Source: Trueperaceae bacterium (GTDB lineage Bacteria > Deinococcota > Deinococci > Deinococcales > Trueperaceae). From it: 46,985 nucleotides of DNA. The notes under the pieces are model-generated. The model searched no databases, was not told the origin of the DNA, and was given only the letters and a program-made list of their open reading frames with translations. Below, in pieces: positions 32,332 through 40,697 of this stretch; position 1 is the stretch's first letter, and every line of letters starts with the position of its first letter. The position numbers and the translations under genes were made by a program. The DNA is taken from NCBI GenBank assembly GCA_011390455.1, contig JAABSI010000012.1:1-46985 (forward strand), written 5' to 3'.

Positions 32332-33599
32332 CGGGTCGCCTCCGGGGCGGCGGGCGCGGGCGCGCCCAGAGCGGCGTCGACGCGTCGCGCCGCGTGGTAC
32401 AGCAGCTCGGCGGCCGTCGCGCAGTCGCGGGGTTCGGTGTGCTCGTTCGGGGCGTGGCTGATGCCGCCCGCGCTGGGCACGAACACCATGCCCACGGGCA
32501 TGCGGCGCGCCAAGACCTTGGCGTCGTGGCCGGCCCACGAGGGCATGACGTGCGGGTCGAGGCCGGCATCGACGAGCGCTCGGCGGGTGGCCTCCACGAG
32601 GCGCGGGTCCATCGGCACCGCCGGGGCGTGGTGCCAGGGGTCGAGGGCGACCTCGAGGCCGTGGCGGTCCGCCGTCGCGGCCGCGTCCGCCTCGACGGTG
32701 GCGCGCATCGCGGTCAGCCGCTCCTCGTCGGGCGAGCGCATCTCGACGCGCATCAGCGCCTGGCCGGGCACCACGTTCGTGGCGCCCGGGCCGACCTCGA
32801 AGACGCCCACGGTGGTCACCGCGCGGCCATCGCTCGCGCGCGCCAGGTCGCGCACTGCCAGCGCGAGCTCGGCGGCGCCCCACAGGGCGTCGCGGCGGAG
32901 GTGCATGGGGGTGGTGCCGCCGTGGTTCGCCTGACCGGTGAAGCGCACCGTGGTGCGCGAGATGCCGACGATCCCCTCGACCGCCGCGGCCGGCCGGCCC
33001 TCGGCCTCGAGCACCGGCCCCTGCTCCACGTGCGCCTCGAGGTAGGCGGCGAGGTCGGGGCGGTCGACGCGCGGCACGCCGGGCACGTCGAAGGCCGCCA
33101 GGTAGGCGTCGAGGCCGCGCCCGTCGCGGTCGCGGACCTCGCCGTAGCGCTCCGGGGGGATCTCGCCGATCCACAACTGGGCCGAGAGCACCCCGATGCC
33201 GAAGTTGTTGCCTTCCTCGTCCGCGAAGCCGAGCACGGCAACCGGGCGCTGCAGGCGCTCGCCACGCTTCGCCATCGCGTCCACCGCTTCGAGCGCGGCC
33301 AGCACGCCCAGGGCGCCGTCGAAGGCGCCGCCGTGCGGCACCGTGTCGAGATGCGAACCGAGCCCGATGGCGGGCGCCCCCGGCTCGGTGCCGGGCCAGA
33401 CGCCGATCAGGTTGCCGGTGGCGTCGAGGCCGACCTCGAGGTCGGCCTCGCGCATCCACCCGGCGACCATGGCTGCCGCCTCGGCGTGGGCCGCGCCGTA
33501 GGCCGGGCGGACGATCCCGCCGCCGTCGGCCTCGGCGACCGCGCCGATGCGCGCCAACGCCTGCAGCCGCGACCAGAGCCGGTCGCCGTCGACGATCAT
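32328..33599 (-). CDS. M20-type amidase, N-carbamoyl-L-amino-acid/allantoate hydrolase family (HyuC/AllC-like)
   Basis: 423 residues from ATG 33599 with GAGGG upstream. The family metal pattern is complete: H-x-D in LGSHLDTVPHGGAFDGALG, the glutamate pair in FADEEGNNFG (true AllC has E-E-G-x-R-F), histidine in EAHVEQGPVLE and the C-terminal histidine in ISHAPNEHTEP; WAGHDAKVLA is also typical. The enzyme hydrolyses carbamoyl or ureido groups from amino acids, allantoate or ureidoglycine. It would complete a hydantoin or allantoin pathway begun by the cyclic amidohydrolase at 2647. It sits in the middle of the 14-kb run, coupled to DUF885 downstream. Confidence 0.92.
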   Translation of the reverse strand: MIVDGDRLWSRLQALARIGAVAEADGGGIVRPAYGAAHAEAAAMVAGWMREADLEVGLDATGNLIGVWPGTEPGAPAIGLGSHLDTVPHGGAFDGALGVLAALEAVDAMAKRGERLQRPVAVLGFADEEGNNFGIGVLSAQLWIGEIPPERYGEVRDRDGRGLDAYLAAFDVPGVPRVDRPDLAAYLEAHVEQGPVLEAEGRPAAAVEGIVGISRTTVRFTGQANHGGTTPMHLRRDALWGAAELALAVRDLARASDGRAVTTVGVFEVGPGATNVVPGQALMRVEMRSPDEERLTAMRATVEADAAATADRHGLEVALDPWHHAPAVPMDPRLVEATRRALVDAGLDPHVMPSWAGHDAKVLARRMPVGMVFVPSAGGISHAPNEHTEPRDCATAAELLYHAARRVDAALGAPAPAAPEATR

Positions 33600-33606
33600 C
33601 GGTCCC

Positions 33607-34611
33607 TCACGACGCCCAGGTCGGCGCATCGAGCGTCTCGTGGACCTCGCCGAAGAAGCAGGCCCAGTCGCCGGGGAGGCAGGCCGGCATGGTGCGCATC
33701 CCGAAGATCTGGCCGTCGGCCGGCGCGACCACGTCCTCCAAGACGTTCCCATAGAGGTCGCGGATCTCGGCGAGCTTGGTGCCCTTGGCGACGGGGGTGC
33801 GGTAGACCACGCCCTCGACGGGCACGAAGAAGCCGCCGACGCCGCACAGCACCGTCTTCTGCGCCCCCACGTGCCAGCGCTCCGCGTAGGCGGGCGCCGC
33901 CTCGAGCATGCGGTAGTGGCGCATGACGTTCTCGAGCGCGTCCGCGAGCGTGCGGCCGTTGTAGAGGAAGTCCTTGGGGAGCGTCGAGCAGATGCCGCCC
34001 AGCTCGACGGTCAGCGCCGCCTTGCCGGCGTTCGCCATCGCCGCCATGGGCGAGCCGCTCGTCGACATGGCCTTGAGGAACAGGTCCCAGCCCGGACCCA
34101 TCGCCTGCGCCAGCTCGAGCGAGGGACCCGCGTGCCCGAAGAACAGCGCTTGCGCCAGGTACGAGTGGGCGCCGCCCGAGTGGATCGAGATCTCGAGATC
34201 GGCGACCTCGGACATCGCGCGCCAGTGGGCGTGGGCCACGCGCTCGGATGGGTAGCCGTCGGGCTTGCCCGGGTAGATGCGGTTCATGTCGTAGGTGAAG
34301 CCGTCGGCGGGGTCGCCCCGCTGCTGGGCTTCGAAGGCGGCGACGTTGACGACGGGGACGCAGACGAGCGCCCCATGCAGCTCGGCGGGATCCACCCGGT
34401 CGAGCAGCATCTGGACGGCCAGCGGCCCCTCGGGCTCGTCGCCGTGGATCGCGCCGTTCACCCACAGCACGGGGCCGTCGTGGGCGCCGTTGAGCACGAC
34501 GACGGGCATGGAGAGTTCGCCGCCGCCGGGGCGTCGCGAGACGACGATGCGGCCGTCGGCGCGGGTGCCCGGCGCGGCGGTGGCGGTTCCTACGGTCAGA
34601 TCGGTGGTCAT
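33607..34611 (-). CDS. Succinylglutamate desuccinylase/aspartoacylase family deacylase
   Basis: 334 residues from ATG 34611 with AAGGAG eight bases upstream (an upstream ATG at 34638 lacks this). Zinc ligands: H56 and E59 in VNGAIHGDEPEG and a third histidine in LEISIHSGG; the catalytic glutamate is in TVELGG. These M14-related enzymes remove acyl groups from amino acids: AstE, aspartoacylase, and DoeB of ectoine breakdown (about the same length). An N-acyl amino acid released from the imported compound is a likely substrate. It lies between the D-2-hydroxyacid dehydrogenase (13 bases upstream) and the HyuC-like hydrolase. Confidence 0.9.
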   Translation of the reverse strand: MTTDLTVGTATAAPGTRADGRIVVSRRPGGGELSMPVVVLNGAHDGPVLWVNGAIHGDEPEGPLAVQMLLDRVDPAELHGALVCVPVVNVAAFEAQQRGDPADGFTYDMNRIYPGKPDGYPSERVAHAHWRAMSEVADLEISIHSGGAHSYLAQALFFGHAGPSLELAQAMGPGWDLFLKAMSTSGSPMAAMANAGKAALTVELGGICSTLPKDFLYNGRTLADALENVMRHYRMLEAAPAYAERWHVGAQKTVLCGVGGFFVPVEGVVYRTPVAKGTKLAEIRDLYGNVLEDVVAPADGQIFGMRTMPACLPGDWACFFGEVHETLDAPTWAS

Positions 34612-34624
34612 GCAGGGTGCTCCT

Positions 34625-35620
34625 TCAGGTGAGCGCATCGAGGATGCGCGGCTTGATCGCGGTCATCGCCTCACCCAAACCGCGCGCCGGCGCCGCCCCG
34701 ACGTGGGGCGAGAGCACGACGTTCGGCGCGGACAGCAAGGGGTGGTCGTGCGGGACGGGTTCGAAGGCGAAGACGTCGAGGCCGGCGCCGCCCAGGTGGC
34801 CCGAGCGGAGCGCGGCGTCCAGAGCCGCCTCGTCGACGAGGCCGCCGCGGGACACGTTGATCAGCAGGGCTCCCGGCTTCATGGCCGCCAGCCGGCGCGC
34901 GTCGATCATCCGCTCGGTCTCGGGGGTGTGCGGGAGGTGGAGGCTCAGCACGTCGACCTCGGCGATCAGGTCGTCGAGCGACCGGTAGCGGACGCCCAAG
35001 GCAGCCTCGACCTCCGGCGCCAAGCGCGTGCGCTGGACGTAGCGGACCTCGGCGCCGAAGGCGCGCACGCGGGCGGCGAAGGCGCGGCCGATGTCGCCGA
35101 GGCCGACGACGCCCACGGTGGCGCCGTACAGCGTGCGCAGACCGTCCATCGGCATCCACTGGAAGCCGTGCTGCACCTCGCTCGTGGGCTGCGGCGTGCG
35201 CCCGGTGGTGCGGTAGGCGCCGGTCGCGGTCGCCACGTGGCCGTCCACCACCCGCCGCGTGAGCGCGAGGAGCAGCGCGAGCGCCTGCTCGGCGACCGCG
35301 ACGTTGCCGAGGCTCGGGGTGGCGTGCAGCGGCACCCCGCGCGCCTCCGCCCAGGCGACGACCTCCGGGCGCGGGACCCCGCCCAGGTGCTGCACGGAGC
35401 GCAGCCGCGTCGCTCCGGCGAGGAAGGCGGCCGGGATCGCGCGCCGGCGGGTGATCAGTACGTCGGCCTCGGGCGCCCAGCCGACCAGCTCGGCGTCGTC
35501 GAAGCCGCTCGCGATCCGGACGGTCCAGCCGGGCTCGCGGAGGGCCTCGCGGATCGCCGCCTCGTAGGCGGGGCGGCTCGGATCGGCGACGACGATGACG
35601 GCCGGGCGGGCGCCGCTCAC
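34625..35620 (-). CDS. D-2-hydroxyacid dehydrogenase (NAD-dependent)
   Basis: 331 residues from GTG 35620 (GTGA overlap). The catalytic trio is intact: R in NVSRGGLVDE, E in DVFAFEPVP and H in LSPHVGAAP. The NAD motif is GVVGLGDIGRAFAARV near residue 155. These enzymes interconvert 2-keto acids and D-2-hydroxy acids (phosphoglycerate, glyoxylate/hydroxypyruvate or D-lactate type). In an operon with aminotransferase and opine dehydrogenase it likely handles the keto acid part. Another family member is at 43630, across the shared operator from this operon's promoter. Confidence 0.93.
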   Translation of the reverse strand: MSGARPAVIVVADPSRPAYEAAIREALREPGWTVRIASGFDDAELVGWAPEADVLITRRRAIPAAFLAGATRLRSVQHLGGVPRPEVVAWAEARGVPLHATPSLGNVAVAEQALALLLALTRRVVDGHVATATGAYRTTGRTPQPTSEVQHGFQWMPMDGLRTLYGATVGVVGLGDIGRAFAARVRAFGAEVRYVQRTRLAPEVEAALGVRYRSLDDLIAEVDVLSLHLPHTPETERMIDARRLAAMKPGALLINVSRGGLVDEAALDAALRSGHLGGAGLDVFAFEPVPHDHPLLSAPNVVLSPHVGAAPARGLGEAMTAIKPRILDALT

Positions 35621-36780
35621 GCCTGCTCCACGAACGCGCGCACCTCGCCGGCCACACGGTCGACCTGCGCGTCCGTCATCCCCGGGAAGATCGGCAGGCA
35701 CAGGATCCGCGGCGCCTGCGCCTCGGCGACCGGGAACGTGCCGGGACCGCCCAAGCCGTGGTCGGCGTACACCGGCTGCAGGTGCACCGGCGGCGCGTAG
35801 AGCACGGAGGACGTGATCCCGAGCGTCCGCAGATGCGCCCGCAGCGCGTCGCGCCGGTCGACCTGGATCGTGTAGTTGCGCCACGCGGACACGGTGCCCG
35901 CGGGGCGGCCAGGGCGCTCGAGGCCCGGAACGTCGGAAAGGGCGGCGTCGTAGCGGTCGGCGACCGCACGCCGGAGCGCGCCCCAGGCGTCGAGCCGCCG
36001 GAACTTGGCGTGGACGACGGCGGCGTTCAGGCCGTCGATCTTGAGGTTGTAGCCCTCGGCGACGTGCACCTGACCCGGGAGCAGGTGGCGCTCGGCGATC
36101 GGCAGGTCCTGGACGTCGGGGTCGAGCCCGTAGCCGCGCAGCAGGCGCATGCGACGGGCGACGTCCGGATCCTTCACGAGCGCGAGGCCGCCGTTGCCGA
36201 GCCCACCCATCACCTTGCGCGGCGCGAAGCTGAAGAAGGCGCCGTCGCCGAAGGTCCCGGCGGGGGCGCCGTCGGCGGAAGCGCCGAGCGCGAGCGCGGC
36301 GTCCTCGAGGAGCAGCAGGCCGTGGACGTCGGCGAGCTCGCGGAGCGCCGCCATGGCCGCCGGCTGCCCGTACATGTGGATCGGCAGCAGCGCCTTGGTG
36401 CGCTCGGTGATCGCCGCGGCGGCGGCGTCCGGGTCGAGGTGGAAGGTGCCCGGGGCGACGTCGGCGAGCACGAAGCGGGCGCCCACGTGGCTGATCGCGG
36501 CCGTCGTGGCGAGGTCGCTGTTGGGCGCCGTCACCACCTCGTCGCCGGGCCCGATCCCCCATGCCCGAAGGAGCAGCGCCTGGGCCGCCAAGCCCGACTG
36601 GGCCGTCACCGCATGCCAGGGCGCGCCGAAGCGCTCCTCGAACGCGTGTTCCAGGGCGTGGGCGAAGGGGGCGCCATCGCACGTGGGGTCTTCGGTCAGG
36701 GTCCGGAAGGCGGCGTCGATCTCGGCGCGTACCTGGCGATGCTGCCAGGCGACGTCGGTCAGCGGGATGGGCTCGCTCAC
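35617..36780 (-). CDS. DegT/DnrJ/EryC1 family PLP aminotransferase
   Basis: 387 residues from GTG 36780 (GTGA overlap). Fold-type I sugar-aminotransferase pattern: N-terminal PLTDVAWQHRQVRAEID, PLP aspartate D160 in LLLEDAALALGA, and lysine K189 in FFSFAPRKVMGGLGNGG. C-terminal SSVLYAPPVHLQP is the usual substrate loop. Family members aminate nucleotide-linked keto sugars, but relatives in catabolic clusters act on other ketones. No sugar-nucleotide genes surround it, so the classical polysaccharide role is doubtful here. It is flanked and overlapped by opine dehydrogenase and D-2-hydroxyacid dehydrogenase genes. Confidence 0.92.
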   Translation of the reverse strand: MSEPIPLTDVAWQHRQVRAEIDAAFRTLTEDPTCDGAPFAHALEHAFEERFGAPWHAVTAQSGLAAQALLLRAWGIGPGDEVVTAPNSDLATTAAISHVGARFVLADVAPGTFHLDPDAAAAAITERTKALLPIHMYGQPAAMAALRELADVHGLLLLEDAALALGASADGAPAGTFGDGAFFSFAPRKVMGGLGNGGLALVKDPDVARRMRLLRGYGLDPDVQDLPIAERHLLPGQVHVAEGYNLKIDGLNAAVVHAKFRRLDAWGALRRAVADRYDAALSDVPGLERPGRPAGTVSAWRNYTIQVDRRDALRAHLRTLGITSSVLYAPPVHLQPVYADHGLGGPGTFPVAEAQAPRILCLPIFPGMTDAQVDRVAGEVRAFVEQA

Positions 36781-37886
36781 GCCTGCCCCGTCCGGGCGAG
36801 TCGGCGCATCCCGTCGGCGTCGAGCCCCGAGAGGCCGAGGCGCTCGAGCGTCCGCCCGGTGGCGCGGTAGTCGGTCCCCATGACGGCGCCGACCACGGCG
36901 ATCAGGCCGCGGGTGACCGGCATGGCGACGCCTACGGCGGCGCCGATCTCGGTGAGGGGGACGAGCCCGAACGGGAGGTCCTCGGTGAAGTAGCGGTGGT
37001 CGACCGACCCGGGCGCGCGCGCCGCACCGTGCACCGGCGTCGTGTGCACCGCCTCGTAGTACGTGGCGCCACCGAACCCCTGATCGCCGTAGAAGCGGAT
37101 CAGCTGCGCCAGCGTGGACTCCGGTTGGTAGCCCAGCGCCGCGACGACGGCCATCCGCTCGGCATCGATCGCCTCGGTGAGGCGCGCCACCGAGGGGGTC
37201 ATGCCCTCGTGGAAGAAGCTGTAGTCGCCGCCCTGCGCCTCGATCCGCGCGACGTTGAGCAGCAGGGCCGGTGGGTGCGCGACGTGGTTGGCGTTCGCGA
37301 GGCTGGTCTCCAAGACGTCGCCGGCCGCGGCGAGCTCGGGGTAGAGCGGGTGCAGGAGCGCCATCACCGCGTCCGTCGCCTCGGCGGGCAACACCCCCAC
37401 GGGGAGGCCGCGCTTGACGCCGCGGATCCAGACGCCACCCGGTCCGTCCTTCTTGCACGCGAAGACGAACGACGAGGCCTCGGCGACGGGCACCGCGGGG
37501 GCGCCGGCGGCGAGCAGAGCCCGCCGGAACGCGAACGCGCCGCCGGCGTTGCCCGGCATGAGCACGACCGTGTGGCCGATCCGCACGTGGGGGGCGAGCA
37601 GCCGCGCCATGGCCTCGTGCGCGTACGCCGGCACGACGACGAAGGCGAGCTCCACCCCCTCGAGGGCGGCGCCCGGATCGGTCGTCGCCAGCGCCAACAC
37701 CGCGTGCCCCTCGCCCGTGACGCCACGCACGTCGATCCCCCCGGCGCGCCGGACCGGCTCGATCGCGGCGACGAAGTCGGGGTGCTCGCACAGCCGCACC
37801 TCGAAGCCTCGGAGCGCCAGGTCGCCGGCGAGCCCGAACCCCGAGTGCCCTGCGCCGAAGACCGCGATCGGCTTCGACTCGGTCAC
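36777..37886 (-). CDS. Opine (octopine/nopaline) dehydrogenase family protein
   Basis: 369 residues from GTG 37886, which overlaps the DppF stop and has GGAGG four bases upstream; ATG 37907 is a longer alternative. N-terminal NAD(P) motif VFGAGHSGFGLAGDLALRG, and the catalytic-type histidine H204 in SLANANHVAHPP, the N-x-N-H-x-x-H-P pattern of the opine dehydrogenase C-terminal domain. These enzymes reductively condense an amino acid with a keto acid, or run in reverse to split an opine. Its place directly behind a peptide/opine-type importer suggests opine-like secondary amines as substrates. The flavoprotein pair at 26248-28664 would be the oxidative counterpart. Confidence 0.9.
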   Translation of the reverse strand: MTESKPIAVFGAGHSGFGLAGDLALRGFEVRLCEHPDFVAAIEPVRRAGGIDVRGVTGEGHAVLALATTDPGAALEGVELAFVVVPAYAHEAMARLLAPHVRIGHTVVLMPGNAGGAFAFRRALLAAGAPAVPVAEASSFVFACKKDGPGGVWIRGVKRGLPVGVLPAEATDAVMALLHPLYPELAAAGDVLETSLANANHVAHPPALLLNVARIEAQGGDYSFFHEGMTPSVARLTEAIDAERMAVVAALGYQPESTLAQLIRFYGDQGFGGATYYEAVHTTPVHGAARAPGSVDHRYFTEDLPFGLVPLTEIGAAVGVAMPVTRGLIAVVGAVMGTDYRATGRTLERLGLSGLDADGMRRLARTGQA

Positions 37887-38848
37887 GCGTCCTCCGTCAG
37901 GAAGCACGCCGCGCGGTGCACCGGGTCGCCGGCGACCGGCAACAGCTCCGGTCGCTCACGCCGACAGCGGTCCATCACGAACGGACAGCGGGTGTGGAAG
38001 GCGCAGCCGGTCGGGAGGTGGATGGGGCTGGGGATGTCGCCCACGAGCCGCACCCGCTCGCGGCGGAGGTTCGGGTTCGTCACCGGGATCGCCGACATGA
38101 GCGCCTTGGTGTACGGGTGGCCCGGAGCCGCGAAGAGGTTCTCGGCCGGGCTGTTCTCGACGACCTTGCCCAGGTACATGACGGAGATCCGGTCGCTCAT
38201 GTGGCGCACCGCCGACAGGTCGTGCGAGATGAACAGGTAGGTGAGCCCGAGCTCGCGCTGCAGCCGCCGGAGCAGGTTGAGGATCTGCGCCTGCACCGAC
38301 ACGTCGAGCGCCGAGGTCGGCTCGTCGAGCACCAGGAACTTGGGCTCGACCGCGAGCGCACGCGCGATCGCGATGCGCTGCCGCTGCCCGCCCGAGAACT
38401 CGTGCGGGAAGCGGTTGCGGTGGTCGTCGCGCAGGCCCACCTGCTCGAGCAGCACCCCCACGCGCCTCGAACGCTCGGCGGCGGTGAGCTTGAGGTGGAT
38501 CTCCATCGGACGGCGCAGGATCTCCTCGACCGACATGCGCGGGTTGAGCGAGGCGAACGGGTTCTGGAAGATGATCTGCATCTCCGAGCGCACCTTGCGG
38601 AGCGCGCCGCGCGACAGCTGGCCCAGGTCGCGCCCACCGATGAGCACGCGCCCGGACGTCGGCTCGATCAGCCGCAGCACCAGCCGGCCCATGGTCGTCT
38701 TGCCGCAACCGGACTCGCCGACCAGCCCCAGCGTCTCTCCCTGGTGGACGTCGAGGTCGACCCCCGAAATCGCGTGCACCACGTCGCGTGAGCCCGCGAC
38801 CGGGAACTGCTTCACCAGGTCGCGCACCTGCACCAGGGCCTCAGCCAC
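37883..38848 (-). CDS. ABC transporter ATP-binding protein, DppF/OppF family
   Basis: 321 residues from GTG 38848, overlapping the DppD stop by 8 bases. Walker A GESGCGKTTMGR near residue 45, Q-loop FQNPFASLNP, signature FSGGQRQRIAIARAL, Walker B FLVLDEPTSALD and the switch histidine in ISHDLSAVRHM. The C-terminal extension holds the oligopeptide-transporter cysteine cluster (CAFHTRCPF...C...AACF) that binds an Fe-S centre in related proteins. It is one of the two energising subunits for the permeases at 39836-41618, and the likeliest source of ATPase for the ATPase-less importer at 8506-12056. Confidence 0.95.
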   Translation of the reverse strand: MAEALVQVRDLVKQFPVAGSRDVVHAISGVDLDVHQGETLGLVGESGCGKTTMGRLVLRLIEPTSGRVLIGGRDLGQLSRGALRKVRSEMQIIFQNPFASLNPRMSVEEILRRPMEIHLKLTAAERSRRVGVLLEQVGLRDDHRNRFPHEFSGGQRQRIAIARALAVEPKFLVLDEPTSALDVSVQAQILNLLRRLQRELGLTYLFISHDLSAVRHMSDRISVMYLGKVVENSPAENLFAAPGHPYTKALMSAIPVTNPNLRRERVRLVGDIPSPIHLPTGCAFHTRCPFVMDRCRRERPELLPVAGDPVHRAACFLTEDA

Positions 38849-39839
38849 GGTCGGCCCCCTCGCCGTCGGCAGCGTCGTCGTACAGGTAGCAGGCGACGCG
38901 GTGGCCCGGCGCGTGCGTGCGCAGCGGCGGCTCGGCCGTGCGGCACACGTCCATCACCTTGGGGCAGCGGTTCGAGAAGCGGCACCCCGGTGGCACGTCG
39001 TGCGGGCTCGGCACCGAGCCCGGGATCGCTTCGAGCCACTCGACCTTCTCGTCGATCCTGGGGATCGACCCCAACAGCCCCTGGGTGTAGGGGTGCAGCG
39101 GCTCGTCGAAGAGGACCCCGACCGGGGCCTCCTCGACCACGCGCCCGAGGTACATCACCAGCACCCGATCGCAGGTCTCGGCCACCACGCCCATGTCGTG
39201 GGTGATCAGCAGCACGGCGGCCTCGGTGCGGTCGCGCAGGTCCTTGAGCAGGTCGAGGATCTGCGCTTGGATCGTGACGTCGAGGGCGGTGACCGGCTCG
39301 TCGGCGACGAGCAGCGCCGGCGACAGCGCCAGCCCCATCGCGATCATCAGGCGCTGCAGCATCCCGCCGCTGAACTGGTGCGGGTACTGGTCGATCCGCC
39401 GTTTGGCGTCCGGGATCCCCACCAGATCCATCAGCTCGAGCGTGCGGCGGCGCGCCTCGCCGTCCGAGACGTTCTCGTGGCTCCGGATCGCCTCGGCGAT
39501 CTGGAAGCCGACCTTGAGCACCGGGTTCATCGAGGTCCCCGGCTCCTGGAAGATCATCGAGATGCGGCGGCCGCGCAGCTGGCGCATCTCCTCGTTGGAG
39601 AGACCGAGCAGGTCGCGCCCTTCGAAGCGGATCGCGCCCTCGACGATCCGCCCCGGTGCGTCGACCAGCCGCATGATCGAAAGCGACGTCACCGACTTGC
39701 CCGATCCGCTCTCGCCGACGATGCCGACGATCTCGCCCTTCTCGACCGAGAAGTCCACGCCGTCGACGGCCTTCGTGACGCCGCGGCGGCCGAAGAAGTG
39801 CGTCTTGAGGTTCTCGACCTCGAGCAGCGCCACGGTCAT
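38841..39839 (-). CDS. ABC transporter ATP-binding protein, DppD/OppD family
   Basis: 332 residues from ATG 39839 (ATGA overlap with the permease, GGGAGGGG just upstream). Walker A GESGSGKSVTSLS, Q-loop FQEPGTSMNPVLKVG, signature FSGGMLQRLMIAMGLAL (the SGGM variant usual in DppD), Walker B LLVADEPVTALD, switch histidine ITHDMGVV. The C-terminal oligopeptide domain includes CRFSNRCPKVMDVC. It forms the heterodimeric ATPase with the next gene. All parts of a standard importer are present in this operon. Confidence 0.95.
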   Translation of the reverse strand: MTVALLEVENLKTHFFGRRGVTKAVDGVDFSVEKGEIVGIVGESGSGKSVTSLSIMRLVDAPGRIVEGAIRFEGRDLLGLSNEEMRQLRGRRISMIFQEPGTSMNPVLKVGFQIAEAIRSHENVSDGEARRRTLELMDLVGIPDAKRRIDQYPHQFSGGMLQRLMIAMGLALSPALLVADEPVTALDVTIQAQILDLLKDLRDRTEAAVLLITHDMGVVAETCDRVLVMYLGRVVEEAPVGVLFDEPLHPYTQGLLGSIPRIDEKVEWLEAIPGSVPSPHDVPPGCRFSNRCPKVMDVCRTAEPPLRTHAPGHRVACYLYDDAADGEGADRG

Positions 39840-40684
39840 CCCCTCCCTTTCAGGCGCGGGTCGAGCGCGTCGCGCAGTCCGTCCCCGAGCACGTTGAAGC
39901 CGAAGACGACCAGCATGAGCGCGAGCCCCGGGAAGATCGTCATGTGGGGCGCGAGGCGCCCCCAGGTGAGGCTGAGCTGGAGCATGGCGCCCCACTCGGC
40001 GGTGGGCGGCGGCACCCCGAGGCCGATGAAGCTCAGGCCGGCAGCGGTCATGATCGCGCCCGGGATGAGGAGGCTGATCTGGACGATGATCGGCGCGACG
40101 ATGTTCGGGAACACGTAGCGGCCGAGGATCGACGCGTCGGACTCGCCGCCGGCGACCGCCGCCTCCACGTAGGTCTGTTCCTGCGCCGACAGCGCCAGGC
40201 CGTGGGCGAGGCGCGCGAACTGCGGGATCTGGTAGATCGCGATCGCGATGATCACGTTCTCGACCCCGCGGCCGAGGATCGCGATGATCGTCAGCGCGAT
40301 CACGATCCCCGGGAAGGCGAGCAGCACGTCCATCAGCCGCATGATCGGGGCTCGGAGCCAGCGGTACCAGGCGGAGACGATCCCGAGCAGCACGCCGACG
40401 AACGCGGCGATGCCGACCGAGGTCACCGACACGTAGAGCGACATGCGGGCGCCGAAGATGATGCGGCTGAGCATGTCGCGGCCGTTGTTGTCGGCGCCCA
40501 GGGGGAACTCCGCGCCGGGCGGCGTCAGCGAGTCGCGCACCGACACCCGGTTGGGGTCCTTGGGGGCCAGCTGTTCGGCGAACAGTCCGGTGAAGACGAA
40601 CAGGAGGACGATCACGGCGCCGATCGCGGCGAGCTTGTGGTCGCGCGCGAAGCCGAAGATCACCTTGAGGAGCTTGCGCAGCAT
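39836..40684 (-). CDS. ABC transporter permease, DppC/OppC family
   Basis: 282 residues from ATG 40684 with GAGGGGG upstream, 13 bases after the DppB-like gene. First helix AAIGAVIVLLFVFTGLFAEQ, OppC signature APKDPNRVS and FPLGADNNGRDMLSRIIFGARMSL, then five helices; the coupling loop reads TYVEAAVAGGESDASIL and the C-terminus NVLGDGLRDALDPRLKG. It pairs with the DppB-like permease to form the channel of the second importer. It is distinctly different from the DppC-like protein at 11151, so the two importers are not a recent duplication. Confidence 0.94.
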   Translation of the reverse strand: MLRKLLKVIFGFARDHKLAAIGAVIVLLFVFTGLFAEQLAPKDPNRVSVRDSLTPPGAEFPLGADNNGRDMLSRIIFGARMSLYVSVTSVGIAAFVGVLLGIVSAWYRWLRAPIMRLMDVLLAFPGIVIALTIIAILGRGVENVIIAIAIYQIPQFARLAHGLALSAQEQTYVEAAVAGGESDASILGRYVFPNIVAPIIVQISLLIPGAIMTAAGLSFIGLGVPPPTAEWGAMLQLSLTWGRLAPHMTIFPGLALMLVVFGFNVLGDGLRDALDPRLKGRG

Positions 40685-40697
40685 CAGCGGGGCCCCC

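Noticed and set aside
35617..36780. DegT gene as evidence of a polysaccharide or antibiotic sugar cluster
   Set aside because: No nucleotidyltransferase, glycosyltransferase or sugar-nucleotide dehydratase set is nearby; the context is catabolic.
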